This document shows positions 42,881 through 52,696 of a DNA stretch of 64,000 nt, piece after piece. Source of the DNA: JAALLB01 sp017643495. Lineage in GTDB: Bacteria > Pseudomonadota > Alphaproteobacteria > Rhizobiales > Rhizobiaceae. Under the pieces are notes generated by a model. The model worked only from the letters and a program-made list of their open reading frames with translations, did not search any database and was not told the origin of the DNA. Location of the stretch: NCBI GenBank assembly GCA_965216105.1, contig OZ244147.1:1922001-1986000 (forward strand), given 5' to 3'. Positions within the stretch are counted from its first letter, which is position 1; every line of letters begins with the position of its first letter. Both the position numbers and the translations under genes were made by a program.

Positions 42881-43726
42881 TCAAAGGCCCTTGATCGGGG
42901 CCATTTCTTTCACGATGCCGTCCACGGCCTTGACCTGCACAAGAAAGTCTTCGAGCAAATGGAGAGGCAAGGCACTTGGGCCATCACATTTTGCATTGTC
43001 GGGATCCGGATGAGCCTCCAGGAAAAGACCTGCAAGACCGGTAGCCATGCCTGCGCGTGCAAGTTCCACCACCTGCTCTCTTCTTCCACCTGAAGCAACA
43101 GAGCCCGCTGCACGCATTTGAAGTGCATGTGTGACATCAAAAATAACGGGTACGTTGTTGCAGGTTTTTTTCATGACCCCGAAACCGAGCACGTCAACAA
43201 CGAGATTGTCATAGCCGAAATTGCTGCCCCGCTCACACAAAATGACCCGCTCGTTCCCGCCCTCGTGAAACTTGTCAACGATGTTCTTCATCTGCTCCGG
43301 GCTGAGAAATTGCGGCTTCTTTGCATTTACGATTGAGCCTGTCGCCGCCATAGCCATCACAAGGTCGGTCTGGCGGGCAAGAAACGCAGGAAGCTGTATG
43401 ATATCTATTACTTCAGCGGCCGGTGCGGCCTGTTCCGGCGTATGAACATCTGAGATCAGGGGAACATCGAACGCGTTCTTTACATCTTCAAGAATGCGCA
43501 ATCCCTCTTCGAGTCCCGGTCCCCTGAATGAATGGATCGACGACCGGTTTGCCTTGTCGAAGGACGCCTTGAACACATACGGAATGCCAAGCTTGCTTGT
43601 CACCGTGCGGTAGTGTTCGGCTGCTTTCATGGCAAAATCACGTGACTCGATCACATTGACGCCACCAAACAACACCATTGGAGCCGAGTTCGATATTTCA
43701 AAATCTTTCAGGGATATGGTTTGCAT
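42881..43726 (-). CDS. kdsA: KDO-8-phosphate synthase
   Basis: Condenses arabinose 5-phosphate with phosphoenolpyruvate to make 3-deoxy-D-manno-octulosonate 8-phosphate for lipopolysaccharide. The 281-residue protein shows FKASFDKANRSSIHSFRGPG, LISDVHTPEQ, LPAFLARQTDL and FDVTHALQ blocks. An Asn (GGVNVIE) occupies the place where metal-dependent forms have a Cys, so it should be the metal-independent class. It lies upstream of eno on the same strand and 3 bases after the VOC gene. Confidence 0.96.
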   Translation of the reverse strand: MQTISLKDFEISNSAPMVLFGGVNVIESRDFAMKAAEHYRTVTSKLGIPYVFKASFDKANRSSIHSFRGPGLEEGLRILEDVKNAFDVPLISDVHTPEQAAPAAEVIDIIQLPAFLARQTDLVMAMAATGSIVNAKKPQFLSPEQMKNIVDKFHEGGNERVILCERGSNFGYDNLVVDVLGFGVMKKTCNNVPVIFDVTHALQMRAAGSVASGGRREQVVELARAGMATGLAGLFLEAHPDPDNAKCDGPSALPLHLLEDFLVQVKAVDGIVKEMAPIKGL

Positions 43727-43729
43727 GGA

Positions 43730-44590
43730 TCATTTCTCGGTAAATCTGATGATAGCCCCCTGCCCCGTGGCAGGATCGACAAGAATGCTGTTACCGATAT
43801 GGCGCAGTGATACACCGTTCGTTTCAAGCAGTTTTTGGGTGTCGGCGACGGATTTCACCTGGATATCAAAGCCTATCGCCCTCAAACCACGGCTGGTGGA
43901 AACATTTTCCGTGCCGAGATATGTTCGCGCGCCCTGCGTGTTGAGTATCTTGAGCGACGCGTTAGGCAGTTTCATTTCCATGCCAAAGGAATGGGATCGC
44001 ACTTCCCGTTGTCCGGTCACCGTCTGGAAATAATACTGGAAATCCTCAGGCAAATGTTCATGCACATAAACGGCTGAAATGCCTGTTGCGCCGTTTTCGT
44101 GGGCGTTGAGTTCAACGGGAAATGCAGGCGGTCCGTCAGGCCGTTCGCAGTGAAACATCGTGAAGTCGGTTGAACGTTCATCAATGGCAAGCGCGATCCT
44201 GACTTTGACACCAGGCCTGCGCACCGTGACCAGCTTTCCGGTTTCATAGCCGGCTTTTTGAAGCGCCTTGCGAGATTTTTTCGGGTCCGGTTCCCCGAAG
44301 ACAATCATGGTAAAACCGTCTTCCCCGTTTCTGAAACGAAAGGCAGCATCCCGACGAAGAAACTGGTTACGCTTCTTGATTGCAGCCTCAACCGTTTCCC
44401 GCTGCCCGATTGCAAGTGGCTCGATAAACGTACCGTTTTCAAAGAAAATGCATGCATTTTCCGTGCCGAACTTGTGCCGGGCATCAGGGGCGACAGTAAA
44501 ACCCAGTGCTGAATACCTCGCCCGCGCGATCTCCAGATCGGGGACAGGAAGAACAACATGGTCCAGATGGCGCGGGGTTTGCTTGGTCAC
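43730..44590 (-). CDS. VOC-family glyoxalase-like protein
   Basis: A 286-residue protein with two vicinal-oxygen-chelate-like halves. The first begins HLDHVVLPVPDLEIARARYSALGF, including a metal-ligand type His, and the second is around GISAVYVHEHLPEDFQYYFQTVTG. It resembles the Glyoxalase-like (type 3) domain proteins found near pyrG and kdsA in rhizobia. Substrate and reaction are unknown. Confidence 0.83.
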   Translation of the reverse strand: MTKQTPRHLDHVVLPVPDLEIARARYSALGFTVAPDARHKFGTENACIFFENGTFIEPLAIGQRETVEAAIKKRNQFLRRDAAFRFRNGEDGFTMIVFGEPDPKKSRKALQKAGYETGKLVTVRRPGVKVRIALAIDERSTDFTMFHCERPDGPPAFPVELNAHENGATGISAVYVHEHLPEDFQYYFQTVTGQREVRSHSFGMEMKLPNASLKILNTQGARTYLGTENVSTSRGLRAIGFDIQVKSVADTQKLLETNGVSLRHIGNSILVDPATGQGAIIRFTEK

Positions 44591-44639
44591 GGGTTTTCAA
44601 CCTATCGGTAAATGTTGGACAAGATGTCAAAAAGCATGT

Positions 44640-45614
44640 TCAGACTTTCAAAACAACATTGCCATTCGCGTTTCCGCTTTCAACAAGTTCGTGCGCCTTT
44701 ACAGCTTCCTCAAATGGCAGAACATGACTGATACGGGTTTTGGCCTTGCCACTCTGCATGAAAGCCCCAAGCCTTTCCACGGCCGCAGAACGTTCATGTT
44801 CCAGCAATTCGTATACCAGGAAAAATTTCAGCGTAAGTGATTTGAACAAGAGGTCGCGAAACGCTACGGGAATCTCGCCCATGTCGTTTGAGCCGTAACA
44901 AATAATGGTTCCGTGAGAACGCAAGCCACTTGAAGAAACCAGACGCGATGTTGAATAAAAATCCATGTCAATGACCGCATCCACACCCGCTCCGTCAGTC
45001 AGCTCAAGAATTTTCTCACCGACATCCTCTTTGCGATAATCGATCACTGAACTTGCACCGGCTTCCAGCACCGTATCAGCCTTGGCTTCCGATGCCGTAC
45101 CGATTACCTGCTTTCCTTCCATGGAAGCCATCTGCACGACATAGTGACCTACCGATGAAGCGGCTCCGGTGACGAGTACCCGTTCGCATTTTGTCGTTGC
45201 AAGCAGGTTGACCGCGTGAGCGGCAGTCACCCCCGGAATGCCGAAACAGGCAGCGGTTTCAAAATCCACCGCATCATCAAGATGAACTGCCTGGGCTGAC
45301 GGAACAGCGATAAATTCAGCCGCCGTTCCATACTGACGTTGCCATTGCCCATTCCAGATCCAGACCCTCTCACCAACCCTTGCACCGTCAACATTCGGTC
45401 CGACTGCCTCAATGATACCGGCACCATCCGAATGGGGAACCACAAAATCAAATGCAAACGGGCGCCCTGCCCTGGATTTGACATCGGACGGATTAACACC
45501 GGAAGTCTCCAGCTTTACGAGCACTTGTCCGTCTTGCGGCACCGGCTTGGGCTTGTCACGAAACTCCAGAACCGCATCAGCACGACCGTTTCTGGAATAA
45601 AGAAGTGTTTTCAT
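44640..45614 (-). CDS. NADPH:quinone reductase / zinc-free MDR oxidoreductase
   Basis: A 324-residue medium-chain reductase. The N-terminal GroES-like domain has the SGVNPSDVKSRAG segment; the Rossmann domain shows GAASSVGHYVVQMASMEGKQVIG and the YGSNDMGEIP loop. No structural zinc cysteines are seen, so it belongs to the quinone-oxidoreductase group. It is likely a redox detoxification enzyme using NADPH, but the actual acceptor is unknown. It stands between pyrG and the VOC gene, all on the minus strand. Confidence 0.88.
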   Translation of the reverse strand: MKTLLYSRNGRADAVLEFRDKPKPVPQDGQVLVKLETSGVNPSDVKSRAGRPFAFDFVVPHSDGAGIIEAVGPNVDGARVGERVWIWNGQWQRQYGTAAEFIAVPSAQAVHLDDAVDFETAACFGIPGVTAAHAVNLLATTKCERVLVTGAASSVGHYVVQMASMEGKQVIGTASEAKADTVLEAGASSVIDYRKEDVGEKILELTDGAGVDAVIDMDFYSTSRLVSSSGLRSHGTIICYGSNDMGEIPVAFRDLLFKSLTLKFFLVYELLEHERSAAVERLGAFMQSGKAKTRISHVLPFEEAVKAHELVESGNANGNVVLKV

Positions 45615-45698
45615 GATTGGTGAGCCCTTTCGAGGTGTAGCCGGAAACCGTCAGAAGAATGCTTTCATGACCAAGGACCTGTCAATCAATGCCCATGA

Positions 45699-45718
45699 AA
45701 TCATGTAGCATCATGATT
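45699..45718 (-). other. Hairpin directly after pyrG
   Basis: AATCATG-TAGCAT-CATGATT forms a 7-bp stem with a 6-base loop one base after the pyrG stop. The following minus-strand bases are TCATGG, so the U-tract is poor. It may be a weak end of the pyrG transcript. Confidence 0.3.
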
Positions 45719-45719
45719 G

Positions 45720-47363
45720 TTATACCAGACGGCTTTGTTCCTTGGCGGCCTCAATAAAGCTTGCAAACAGCGGGTGCGGGTCAAACGGACGGGACTTGAG
45801 CTCCGGATGATATTGCACACCTATAAACCAGGGGTGGACATCCCTCGGATATTCAATGGTTTCCGGTAACAGTCCGTCCGGCGACATGCCGGAGAAAACA
45901 AGCCCTGCCTCTTCCAGCCGGTCCTTGTAGGCAAGGTTTACTTCATAGCGATGGCGATGACGTTCCGACACCTGGGTTGAGCCGTATATTTCCGCAATAT
46001 GGCTGCCCTCCTTGAGCGGATGGGGATAGGCGCCGAGTCGCATGGTGCCACCAAGATCGCCAGCCGCTTCCCGCTTTTCGAGCTGGTTGCCTTTCAACCA
46101 TTCAGTCATCAAACCGACCACGGGCTCTTTCGCGCCCTCATCAAACTCGGTTGATGTTGCATTTTCTATCCCAGCAAGGTTTCGTGCAGCTTCAATACAG
46201 GCCATTTGCATTCCGAAACAGATGCCAAAGTACGGGATTTGGTTTTCCCGGGCGTGTGTTACCGCCCTGATTTTGCCCTCAGAACCACGCTCGCCAAATC
46301 CGCCGGGGACGAGAATGCCATCGATGTTTTCCAGATGGGCACTGACATTGTCTTCATCCGACTCAAAAATCTCGGATTCGATCCACTCGAGATTGACCTT
46401 AACATTGTTGGCAATGCCACCATGATGCAAAGCCTCGATGAGGGATTTGTAGGCATCCTTGAGTATGGTGTACTTGCCGACAATCGCGATCGTCACCTCA
46501 CCTTCAGGATTGTGTATCTTTCTGCTGATCTCGTTCCAGACATCCATGTTGGGCTTTGGCGCCGGATCGATCCCAAATGCATCAAGCACTTCCTGATCGA
46601 GACCTTCCTTGTGATAGGTCATGGGAACATCGTAGATGCTCTTTGCGTCCAGCGCCTGGATGACTGCCGTTTCCCGGACATTACAGAACAGGGACAGCTT
46701 GCGACGTTCCTCTTTCGGTATTTCGCGGTCCGCACGCACCAGCAAAATGTCTGGCTGGATACCGATCGAACGCAATTCCTTCACAGAATGCTGGGTGGGC
46801 TTGGTTTTCAACTCTCCGGCTGCCCATATCCAGGGCATCAATGTCAGGTGAACATAGATACAGCTTCCGCGTGGAAGGTCATTGCCAAGCTGACGGATTG
46901 ATTCGAAGAACGGCAAAGCCTCGATATCGCCAACCGTTCCGCCTATTTCACAAAGAACGAAATCATAATCATCATTGCCGTCAAGCACGAACTCCTTGAT
47001 GGCATTGGTCACATGAGGGATGACCTGTACAGTCGCCCCAAGATAGTCCCCGCGCCGTTCCTTGGCGATGATATCGCTGTAAATTCGCCCTGTCGTGATG
47101 TTGTCCTGCTGGTTGGCAGGCCGGCCGGTGAACCGTTCGTAATGCCCGAGATCAAGGTCCGTTTCCGCTCCGTCATCCGTCACAAAACATTCGCCGTGCT
47201 GGTACGGTGACATCGTTCCGGGGTCTACATTGAGGTAAGGATCGAGCTTGCGCAGCCGTACCTTGTACCCACGTGCCTGCAACAACGCACCCAATGATGC
47301 CGAAGCAAGACCTTTTCCGAGGGAGGAGACCACACCGCCAGTGATAAAAACATATCGCGCCAT
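45720..47363 (-). CDS. pyrG: CTP synthase
   Basis: Makes CTP from UTP, ATP and glutamine. The 547-residue protein has the ammonia-ligase domain (ITGGVVSSLGKGLASASLG, LDPYLNVDPGTMSPYQHGE, the ELKTKPTQHSVKELRSIGIQPD stretch) and a C-terminal class I glutamine amidotransferase with the nucleophile Cys in GICFGMQMAC and the His-Pro-Glu triad part in VQYHPELKSRPF. The length is normal. secG lies upstream, but a strong terminator separates the two, so pyrG has its own promoter. Confidence 0.97.
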   Translation of the reverse strand: MARYVFITGGVVSSLGKGLASASLGALLQARGYKVRLRKLDPYLNVDPGTMSPYQHGECFVTDDGAETDLDLGHYERFTGRPANQQDNITTGRIYSDIIAKERRGDYLGATVQVIPHVTNAIKEFVLDGNDDYDFVLCEIGGTVGDIEALPFFESIRQLGNDLPRGSCIYVHLTLMPWIWAAGELKTKPTQHSVKELRSIGIQPDILLVRADREIPKEERRKLSLFCNVRETAVIQALDAKSIYDVPMTYHKEGLDQEVLDAFGIDPAPKPNMDVWNEISRKIHNPEGEVTIAIVGKYTILKDAYKSLIEALHHGGIANNVKVNLEWIESEIFESDEDNVSAHLENIDGILVPGGFGERGSEGKIRAVTHARENQIPYFGICFGMQMACIEAARNLAGIENATSTEFDEGAKEPVVGLMTEWLKGNQLEKREAAGDLGGTMRLGAYPHPLKEGSHIAEIYGSTQVSERHRHRYEVNLAYKDRLEEAGLVFSGMSPDGLLPETIEYPRDVHPWFIGVQYHPELKSRPFDPHPLFASFIEAAKEQSRLV

Positions 47364-47421
47364 GGGAGTTAAGAACTAATCATTTCTGCTCGCGTTGAAT
47401 ACGAAAAAATTTGATTTTCCC

Positions 47422-47450
47422 AAAAAAAGTGCCCCGGAATTTCCGGGGCA
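47422..47450 (-). terminator. Rho-independent terminator of secG
   Basis: On the minus strand TGCCCCGG-AAATT-CCGGGGCA (47450-47430) is an 8-bp G/C-rich stem followed by CTTTTTTT. It lies 38 bases after the secG stop and ends the tpiA/secG-direction transcripts before pyrG. It is the clearest intrinsic terminator in the window. Confidence 0.9.
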
Positions 47451-47487
47451 TCTGAATTTTCTGTCCTGCCGGCCAGCAAAACGGGAG

Positions 47488-47859
47488 TTATTGACCGGTG
47501 GGAACCTCTTCATTGGTATCTTCGCCGGGAATTTCCCCGCCTACGGGTCCACCAATCTGGTCGAGAATTCCGTCACCCTCACCAGGTGTATTGTTTTGTT
47601 GCAGCGGAATTTCATCGAGAATGCTCGAACCTCCGTCATAACCGGACAAAATTCCAAGCGTGATCGAGGTTGCAAAGAATGCTGCAGCAAGCACCGCTGT
47701 GGTCCTGGTCAGGGCATTGGCTGCACCACGCGCCGACATGAACCCGCCACCTGAACCGCCGCCGATACCCAGAGCTCCGCCTTCGGAACGTTGAAGGAGA
47801 ACAACCACAACAAGGGCCACAACGACCATGAGATGGATGACGATGATTACGGTTTCCAT
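47488..47859 (-). CDS. secG: Preprotein translocase subunit SecG
   Basis: A small SecYEG component, 123 residues. It has an N-terminal membrane helix (TVIIVIHLMVVVALVVVVLLQ), the conserved QRSEGGALG and GGGFMSARG segments, the second helix (TAVLAAAFFATSITLGIL) and an acidic Gly/Pro-rich tail common in alphaproteobacteria. The ATG at 47859 has AGGAAAA upstream. It is downstream of tpiA on the same strand with a 127-base gap, so may have its own promoter. Confidence 0.94.
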   Translation of the reverse strand: METVIIVIHLMVVVALVVVVLLQRSEGGALGIGGGSGGGFMSARGAANALTRTTAVLAAAFFATSITLGILSGYDGGSSILDEIPLQQNNTPGEGDGILDQIGGPVGGEIPGEDTNEEVPTGQ

Positions 47860-47986
47860 ATTGTTTTCCTGTTGGCCCGTCAGGCCTTTCATGAAATTTC
47901 CGGTCTTTTACACGTTCGATACAGACCTGCAAACCGGTTTTTATCGGGATTTTCTCAAGAAATGGTGCTTTTTGCGGGAATTACAA

Positions 47987-48754
47987 TCAAATCAGTTCCC
48001 GGTAAACCTCGCAGATTCCCAGAAAATCATCAGCCTTGAGACTCGCACCACCAACAAGCGCGCCGTCAACATTGTTGACTGCCATCAGTTCTGCCGCATT
48101 TCCGGGTTTGACCGAACCGCCATAAAGAATGCGAATCCGTTCACCTTCTTCTGCAAAACTCTTTTTCAGCATTTCGCGAATGAATGTATGGGCCTCTTCA
48201 ACATCATCCAGAGACGGCACAAGACCCGTACCGATCGCCCAAACCGGTTCATAGGCAACGATGATGCGATCAGCACGGGAATCATCCGGCATGGAGCCGG
48301 AAAGCTGTTCACCAAGCACGTCAAGGGTTCGGTCCTCTTTGCGTTCGCTGGCTGTTTCACCAATGCAGACTATAGAGACCAGCCCTGCCCGGTTTCCGGC
48401 CTGTGCCTTCTCCCGCACCATTTCACTGGTTTCCGCATGGTCTGTTCGGCGTTCGGAATGCCCGACGATGACATGGCTGGCACCTGCATCCGACAGCATT
48501 TCCGCAGAAAGGTCGCCGGTATGCGCACCACTCGCCTTTTGATGGCAGTCCTGCCCACCAATATCCAGCTTTCCGCTGGCACAGAGATGGGCTGACAGTT
48601 GGAGGATTGTTGCCGGCACACACAACAGGGCATCCATTCCTTCAATGTCCTGCTCATTCAAACCGGTATTGATCGAGATAATCTCCTGCAGGGATGTCTG
48701 GAGACCGTTCATTTTCCAGTTTCCCGCTACCAGTGACCGTACATCCGGTGTCAT
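47987..48754 (-). CDS. tpiA: Triose-phosphate isomerase
   Basis: Interconverts dihydroxyacetone phosphate and glyceraldehyde 3-phosphate; 255 residues. Catalytic residues are visible: Lys in GNWKMN, His in VGHSERR, and Glu in AYEPVWAIGTG, the last with the flexible loop. The ATG at 48754 has AAGGA eight bases upstream; an in-frame extension to 48919 is not supported. The gene is divergent from ppiD across 168 bases (48755-48922), which must contain both promoters. Confidence 0.96.
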   Translation of the reverse strand: MTPDVRSLVAGNWKMNGLQTSLQEIISINTGLNEQDIEGMDALLCVPATILQLSAHLCASGKLDIGGQDCHQKASGAHTGDLSAEMLSDAGASHVIVGHSERRTDHAETSEMVREKAQAGNRAGLVSIVCIGETASERKEDRTLDVLGEQLSGSMPDDSRADRIIVAYEPVWAIGTGLVPSLDDVEEAHTFIREMLKKSFAEEGERIRILYGGSVKPGNAAELMAVNNVDGALVGGASLKADDFLGICEVYRELI

Positions 48755-48922
48755 TTGCAATCCTTCATCAATTTGTGACAGGCGGAGTATTGGAAACTCA
48801 TTGTTGGCAATGCGAAATTGCTGCAAATGAACTGTCGGCTTCCGCTTGAGGTATGAATTTTCGACCGGTATATAGGCATACTCAAACCATCGCAAGAAAA
48901 CCAAAATGTTACGGAACACTTC

Positions 48923-50839
48923 ATGCTAGAGATAATACGAGGCTTTGCCAGCGGCCTGACAGCAAAAATTCTCATAGGCCTCCTGATAGCAAGCTTTGCC
49001 TTGTGGGGTGTCTCCGGCAGCATTTTGAGCGGTGGGAACACTGTGGTGCGGGTCGGCGAAACCACGGTGGACACGTTCGATTTCCGGATTGCCTACGAAA
49101 ACCAGCTCAACAACCTTTCCCAGCAGGTACAACAACGCCTTACCCGGGAACAGGCAAACGCCTTTGGCTTGCAGGAGACGGTTTTGTCCCAGGTGGTTGC
49201 AGGCGCAGTGCTGGATGAAAACACACGCAAGATGGGTCTTGGACTGTCAGACAAGAACCTTGCCGCCGAGCTTGCCAAAGACCCCATTTTCCAGGACCTT
49301 TCCGGCCAGTTTTCCGGAAACAGTTTTGCTGCATACCTTCGCCAGACCGGGCTAAGTGAACAGGAATTCCTTTCCAACAGACGCAAGATTGCAATGCGCA
49401 ACCAGATTCAGGAAGGTACAGCCGCTTCCTTCGAGATTTCCGACACTTTCCTTGAGGCACTGGCGACCTACAATCAGGAACAACGCGTGTTCGACTATGC
49501 GGTTATCGGGCCCGAGGCACTGGAGGCAACACCCGAGCCAACCGACGAACAGGTGAAGGCATATTACGAGGAAAACAAATCACGTTTCCGGGCACCTGAA
49601 TATCGTGCGGTTGACCTGCTGATCCTTCAGGCAAAAGATCTCGCAAAACCGGCAGACATCACGGATGAAGAACTGCAGGCTGCTTATGAAAACAGGAAGT
49701 CATCCCTGCAATCTCCCGAGCGTCGCCGTGTTGAACAACTTGTCCTGGCCAATCAGGAAGAAGCTGACCAGGTAACCGAGCGTTTGTCGCAAGGGGAAGC
49801 ATTCGACGAGATTGTCAGTGATCTCGGGAAGAAAGTCGATGATCTGGACCTTGGCCTGATCCGTGCAGAAGAATTGCCTGCCGGTGATGTTCGCGATGCG
49901 GCATTTGCTGCTGAACTCAACAAGCCCACCCAGCCTGTCCAGGGTGTGTTCGGGCCTGTCATTCTGCGTGTCACCGAGATTGAAGAAGCGCAGACAACGG
50001 CGTTTGACGAAATAAAAGACAAACTGCGGCAGGAACTGGCACTGGAGAAAGCCGGTCAGGAAATTTTTACACTCTATGACGCCATTGAGGACGAACGCGC
50101 TGCCGGCACTCCGGTTGCCGAAACAGCGGAAAAACTTGACCTTGAGATCAGGAAACTTCCAGGCATCGACGCACAGGGACAGGATCTTGACGGCAATTCG
50201 ATCGTGGATTTGCCTGCAAAGCAGGAACTGGTGCAGGAGATATTCAAGTCCGAGCCGGGTGATGACACCCAGGCGGTCCCCGTCGGCAACAATGGCTACG
50301 TCTGGTATGGTGTTACGGAAATCATCCCTGAACGCGAGAAAGCACTCGATGAGGTCAAGGACGAAGCCAAGGCTGCCTGGACCAATGCGGAAACGGGCAG
50401 ACTGGTAGGCGAGATTGCTGAAACCGTGGCGGAGAAAATCCGGAATGGCGAGGCATTCAATGATGTACTTGAAGCCACCCTTGAAGCGGATTCACTTGGC
50501 AGAAATGTCAGTCACAAAACAAGCAACCCAGTGACCCGTTCCGATGAGCCGGACGACCTGGATCGAACTGCAGTACAGACCGGCTTTTCCGCCGAACAGG
50601 GCAGCATTCATGTCGTTCCCTCCAGCTACAACCAGCACATTGTCCTGCGGGTTGCAGAAGTGCGTGAACCGGACGAGAAGAATGTCGATGAAGCGGTCGA
50701 GGAACAGTTTGAAAACCTCGCAGCCAATGACATTCTAAACCAGCTTGTGCAGGACTTTCAGTCGAGAGAAAGCGTTTCCGTCAATCGCACGGCAATGGAA
50801 CAAGCCTTTACCCTGGGTCGTGGCAGCGGTACGTATTGA
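48923..50839 (+). CDS. Peptidyl-prolyl isomerase PpiD-like periplasmic chaperone
   Basis: A 638-residue inner-membrane-anchored folding factor. One membrane helix (about 14-34, ILIGLLIASFALWGV) is followed by a large periplasmic SurA-N-like helical region (VVAGAVLDENTRKMGL...), and a parvulin-type region (about 260-370; VEQLVLANQEEADQVTERLSQG, GLIRAEELP). A second half (about 370-620) is helical and acidic. PpiD proteins help newly secreted outer membrane proteins leave the Sec channel. It leads the plus-strand run ppiD-trpD-trpC-moaC-moeA, as in rhizobia, although its function has no evident link to tryptophan synthesis. Confidence 0.88.
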   Translation: MLEIIRGFASGLTAKILIGLLIASFALWGVSGSILSGGNTVVRVGETTVDTFDFRIAYENQLNNLSQQVQQRLTREQANAFGLQETVLSQVVAGAVLDENTRKMGLGLSDKNLAAELAKDPIFQDLSGQFSGNSFAAYLRQTGLSEQEFLSNRRKIAMRNQIQEGTAASFEISDTFLEALATYNQEQRVFDYAVIGPEALEATPEPTDEQVKAYYEENKSRFRAPEYRAVDLLILQAKDLAKPADITDEELQAAYENRKSSLQSPERRRVEQLVLANQEEADQVTERLSQGEAFDEIVSDLGKKVDDLDLGLIRAEELPAGDVRDAAFAAELNKPTQPVQGVFGPVILRVTEIEEAQTTAFDEIKDKLRQELALEKAGQEIFTLYDAIEDERAAGTPVAETAEKLDLEIRKLPGIDAQGQDLDGNSIVDLPAKQELVQEIFKSEPGDDTQAVPVGNNGYVWYGVTEIIPEREKALDEVKDEAKAAWTNAETGRLVGEIAETVAEKIRNGEAFNDVLEATLEADSLGRNVSHKTSNPVTRSDEPDDLDRTAVQTGFSAEQGSIHVVPSSYNQHIVLRVAEVREPDEKNVDEAVEEQFENLAANDILNQLVQDFQSRESVSVNRTAMEQAFTLGRGSGTY

Positions 50840-51891
50840 TGAACAGCAGTACCGACCGCGAATACTCCATGCACGACCTGAAAAAAACCATCGCGATGCT
50901 GGCTGACGGCAAGACGCTGAGCCGGTCAGAAACGCAGAGTGCTTTCGACATCATCATGTCAGGTGAAGCCACAGAGGCGCAAATCGGCGCCGTACTGATG
51001 GCGATGAGGGTCCGGGGAGAGACAGAAGACGAGTTTGCCGGTGCCGTTGATGCAATGCGCACCCACATGCTGCCTGTGGATGCTCCTGCTGATGCAATAG
51101 ACATTGTCGGTACAGGAGGCGATGCCAAAGGTTCCTACAACATTTCCACCTGTACGGCACTGGTTGTGGCAGGTTCTGGCGTCAAGGTTGCCAAGCATGG
51201 AAACCGCTCGCTTTCTTCCAAATCTGGTGCGTCGGATGTGCTAATGGCGCTTGGGGTCAATATCGAGCTGTCACCGGGTCAAATTTCGGATTGCATCAAT
51301 GAAGCCGGAATTGGTTTCATGTTTGCCCCTGCTCATCATTCTGCTGTGCGCCATGTTGCTCCGGCTCGCATTGAACTTGCGACCCGGACAATTTTCAACC
51401 TGCTTGGACCGATGACCAATCCGGCCAGTGTCAAACGGCAGCTTCTCGGGGTCTATTCTCCGACCTGGGTGCTCACGGCAGCCAAGGTCTTGCAAAAGCT
51501 CGGTTCAGAGAAAGTATGGGTGGTTTATGGGGATGGATATGATGAAGTCACCATTACCGGAACCACCCAGGTTGCTGCACTAGAAAATGGTGAAGTCAGC
51601 ACCTTTGAAATCAACCCGGCAGATTTCGGTTTCCAGGTACGGGATTCTGAAGCCATTGCAGGTGGCGACGCCGAAGTGAATGCTGCGGCTCTGCGCGCTG
51701 TGCTGGATGGGGAACCGTCGGCATACCGGGACATGGTGATCATGAACGCCGCCTGTTCGCTGGTGGTTGCCGGCAAGGCGGAAAACCTGGAAGAAGGGGC
51801 CTACATGGCAGACCAGTCCATCGAGAGCGGCGCAGCCAAGGATACTCTTGTGGACCTCGTCAGGGTTTCAAATCAGGGCAAGGCTCAATGA
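50839..51891 (+). CDS. trpD: Anthranilate phosphoribosyltransferase
   Basis: Second step of tryptophan synthesis: transfers a phosphoribosyl group to anthranilate. The 350-residue protein has the PRPP loop DIVGTGGDAKGSYNIST, KHGNRSLSSKSGASDVL, the FAPAHHSAVRHVAPARIEL region and IFNLLGPMTNPA. The ATG at 50839 overlaps the ppiD stop (TGATG). A start at 50869 is the alternative. trpG and trpE are not nearby. Confidence 0.96.
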   Translation: MNSSTDREYSMHDLKKTIAMLADGKTLSRSETQSAFDIIMSGEATEAQIGAVLMAMRVRGETEDEFAGAVDAMRTHMLPVDAPADAIDIVGTGGDAKGSYNISTCTALVVAGSGVKVAKHGNRSLSSKSGASDVLMALGVNIELSPGQISDCINEAGIGFMFAPAHHSAVRHVAPARIELATRTIFNLLGPMTNPASVKRQLLGVYSPTWVLTAAKVLQKLGSEKVWVVYGDGYDEVTITGTTQVAALENGEVSTFEINPADFGFQVRDSEAIAGGDAEVNAAALRAVLDGEPSAYRDMVIMNAACSLVVAGKAENLEEGAYMADQSIESGAAKDTLVDLVRVSNQGKAQ

Positions 51892-52694
51892 CCGATATTC
51901 TGAAGAAAATCGAACTCTACAAACGGGAAGAAATTCTGGCGGCCAAGGCGAGTATTCCTGCCAGTGAACTGAAAGCCCGGATCGCGGACACTCCCCCTGC
52001 CCGCGGTTTCAAGAATGCGCTTCAGGAGAAAATTGCCGGGGGAAAACATGCCCTGATAGCAGAAATCAAGAAAGCCAGCCCTTCAAAGGGGCTGATACGG
52101 GAAGACTTCAATCCGCCCCTGCTTGCAAAAGCATATGAGGAAGGCGGAGCGGCCTGCCTGTCCGTTCTGACGGACCGGCCGAGTTTTCAAGGAAGCCCCG
52201 ACTTCCTGACTGCTGCCAGAGAAGCATCGGCGCTGCCTGCCCTTCGCAAGGATTTCCTTTATGAGCCTTATCAGGTCTACGAAGCACGGGCATGGGGTGC
52301 CGACTGCATTCTGATCATCATGGCATCCGTCAATGATGACGAAGCAACAGCGCTGGAAGATACGGCATTGGAATTGGGTATGGACGTGTTGATTGAAGTC
52401 CATGACGAAGACGAGCTTGAGCGTGCAATCAAACTGTCTTCACCCATGATCGGCATAAACAACCGCAACCTCAAAACGTTTGAAGTCACGCTCGCAACAA
52501 GCGAACGCCTCGCACCACTGGTGCCGGAAGATCGTTTGCTCGTCGGTGAAAGCGGGATTTTCGTGCATGGCGACCTGGAACGGCTTTCGCGTGTCGGAAT
52601 TCGCAGTTTCCTGATAGGCGAAAGCCTGATGCGGCAGGAAGATGTGGCCTCGGCCACACGACACTTGCTTGAAGCCAAAACCGAAACTGTCTGA
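51888..52694 (+). CDS. trpC: Indole-3-glycerol phosphate synthase
   Basis: Fourth step of tryptophan synthesis, a TIM-barrel enzyme of 268 residues. Key blocks are AEIKKASPSKG with the catalytic Lys, LSVLTDRPSFQGSPDFL, LRKDFLYEPYQVYEARAWGADCILIIM, IGINNRNLKTFEV and VGESGIF. It overlaps trpD by ATGA, so the two are co-translated. moaC follows after two bases. Confidence 0.96.
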   Translation: MTDILKKIELYKREEILAAKASIPASELKARIADTPPARGFKNALQEKIAGGKHALIAEIKKASPSKGLIREDFNPPLLAKAYEEGGAACLSVLTDRPSFQGSPDFLTAAREASALPALRKDFLYEPYQVYEARAWGADCILIIMASVNDDEATALEDTALELGMDVLIEVHDEDELERAIKLSSPMIGINNRNLKTFEVTLATSERLAPLVPEDRLLVGESGIFVHGDLERLSRVGIRSFLIGESLMRQEDVASATRHLLEAKTETV

Positions 52695-52696
52695 TC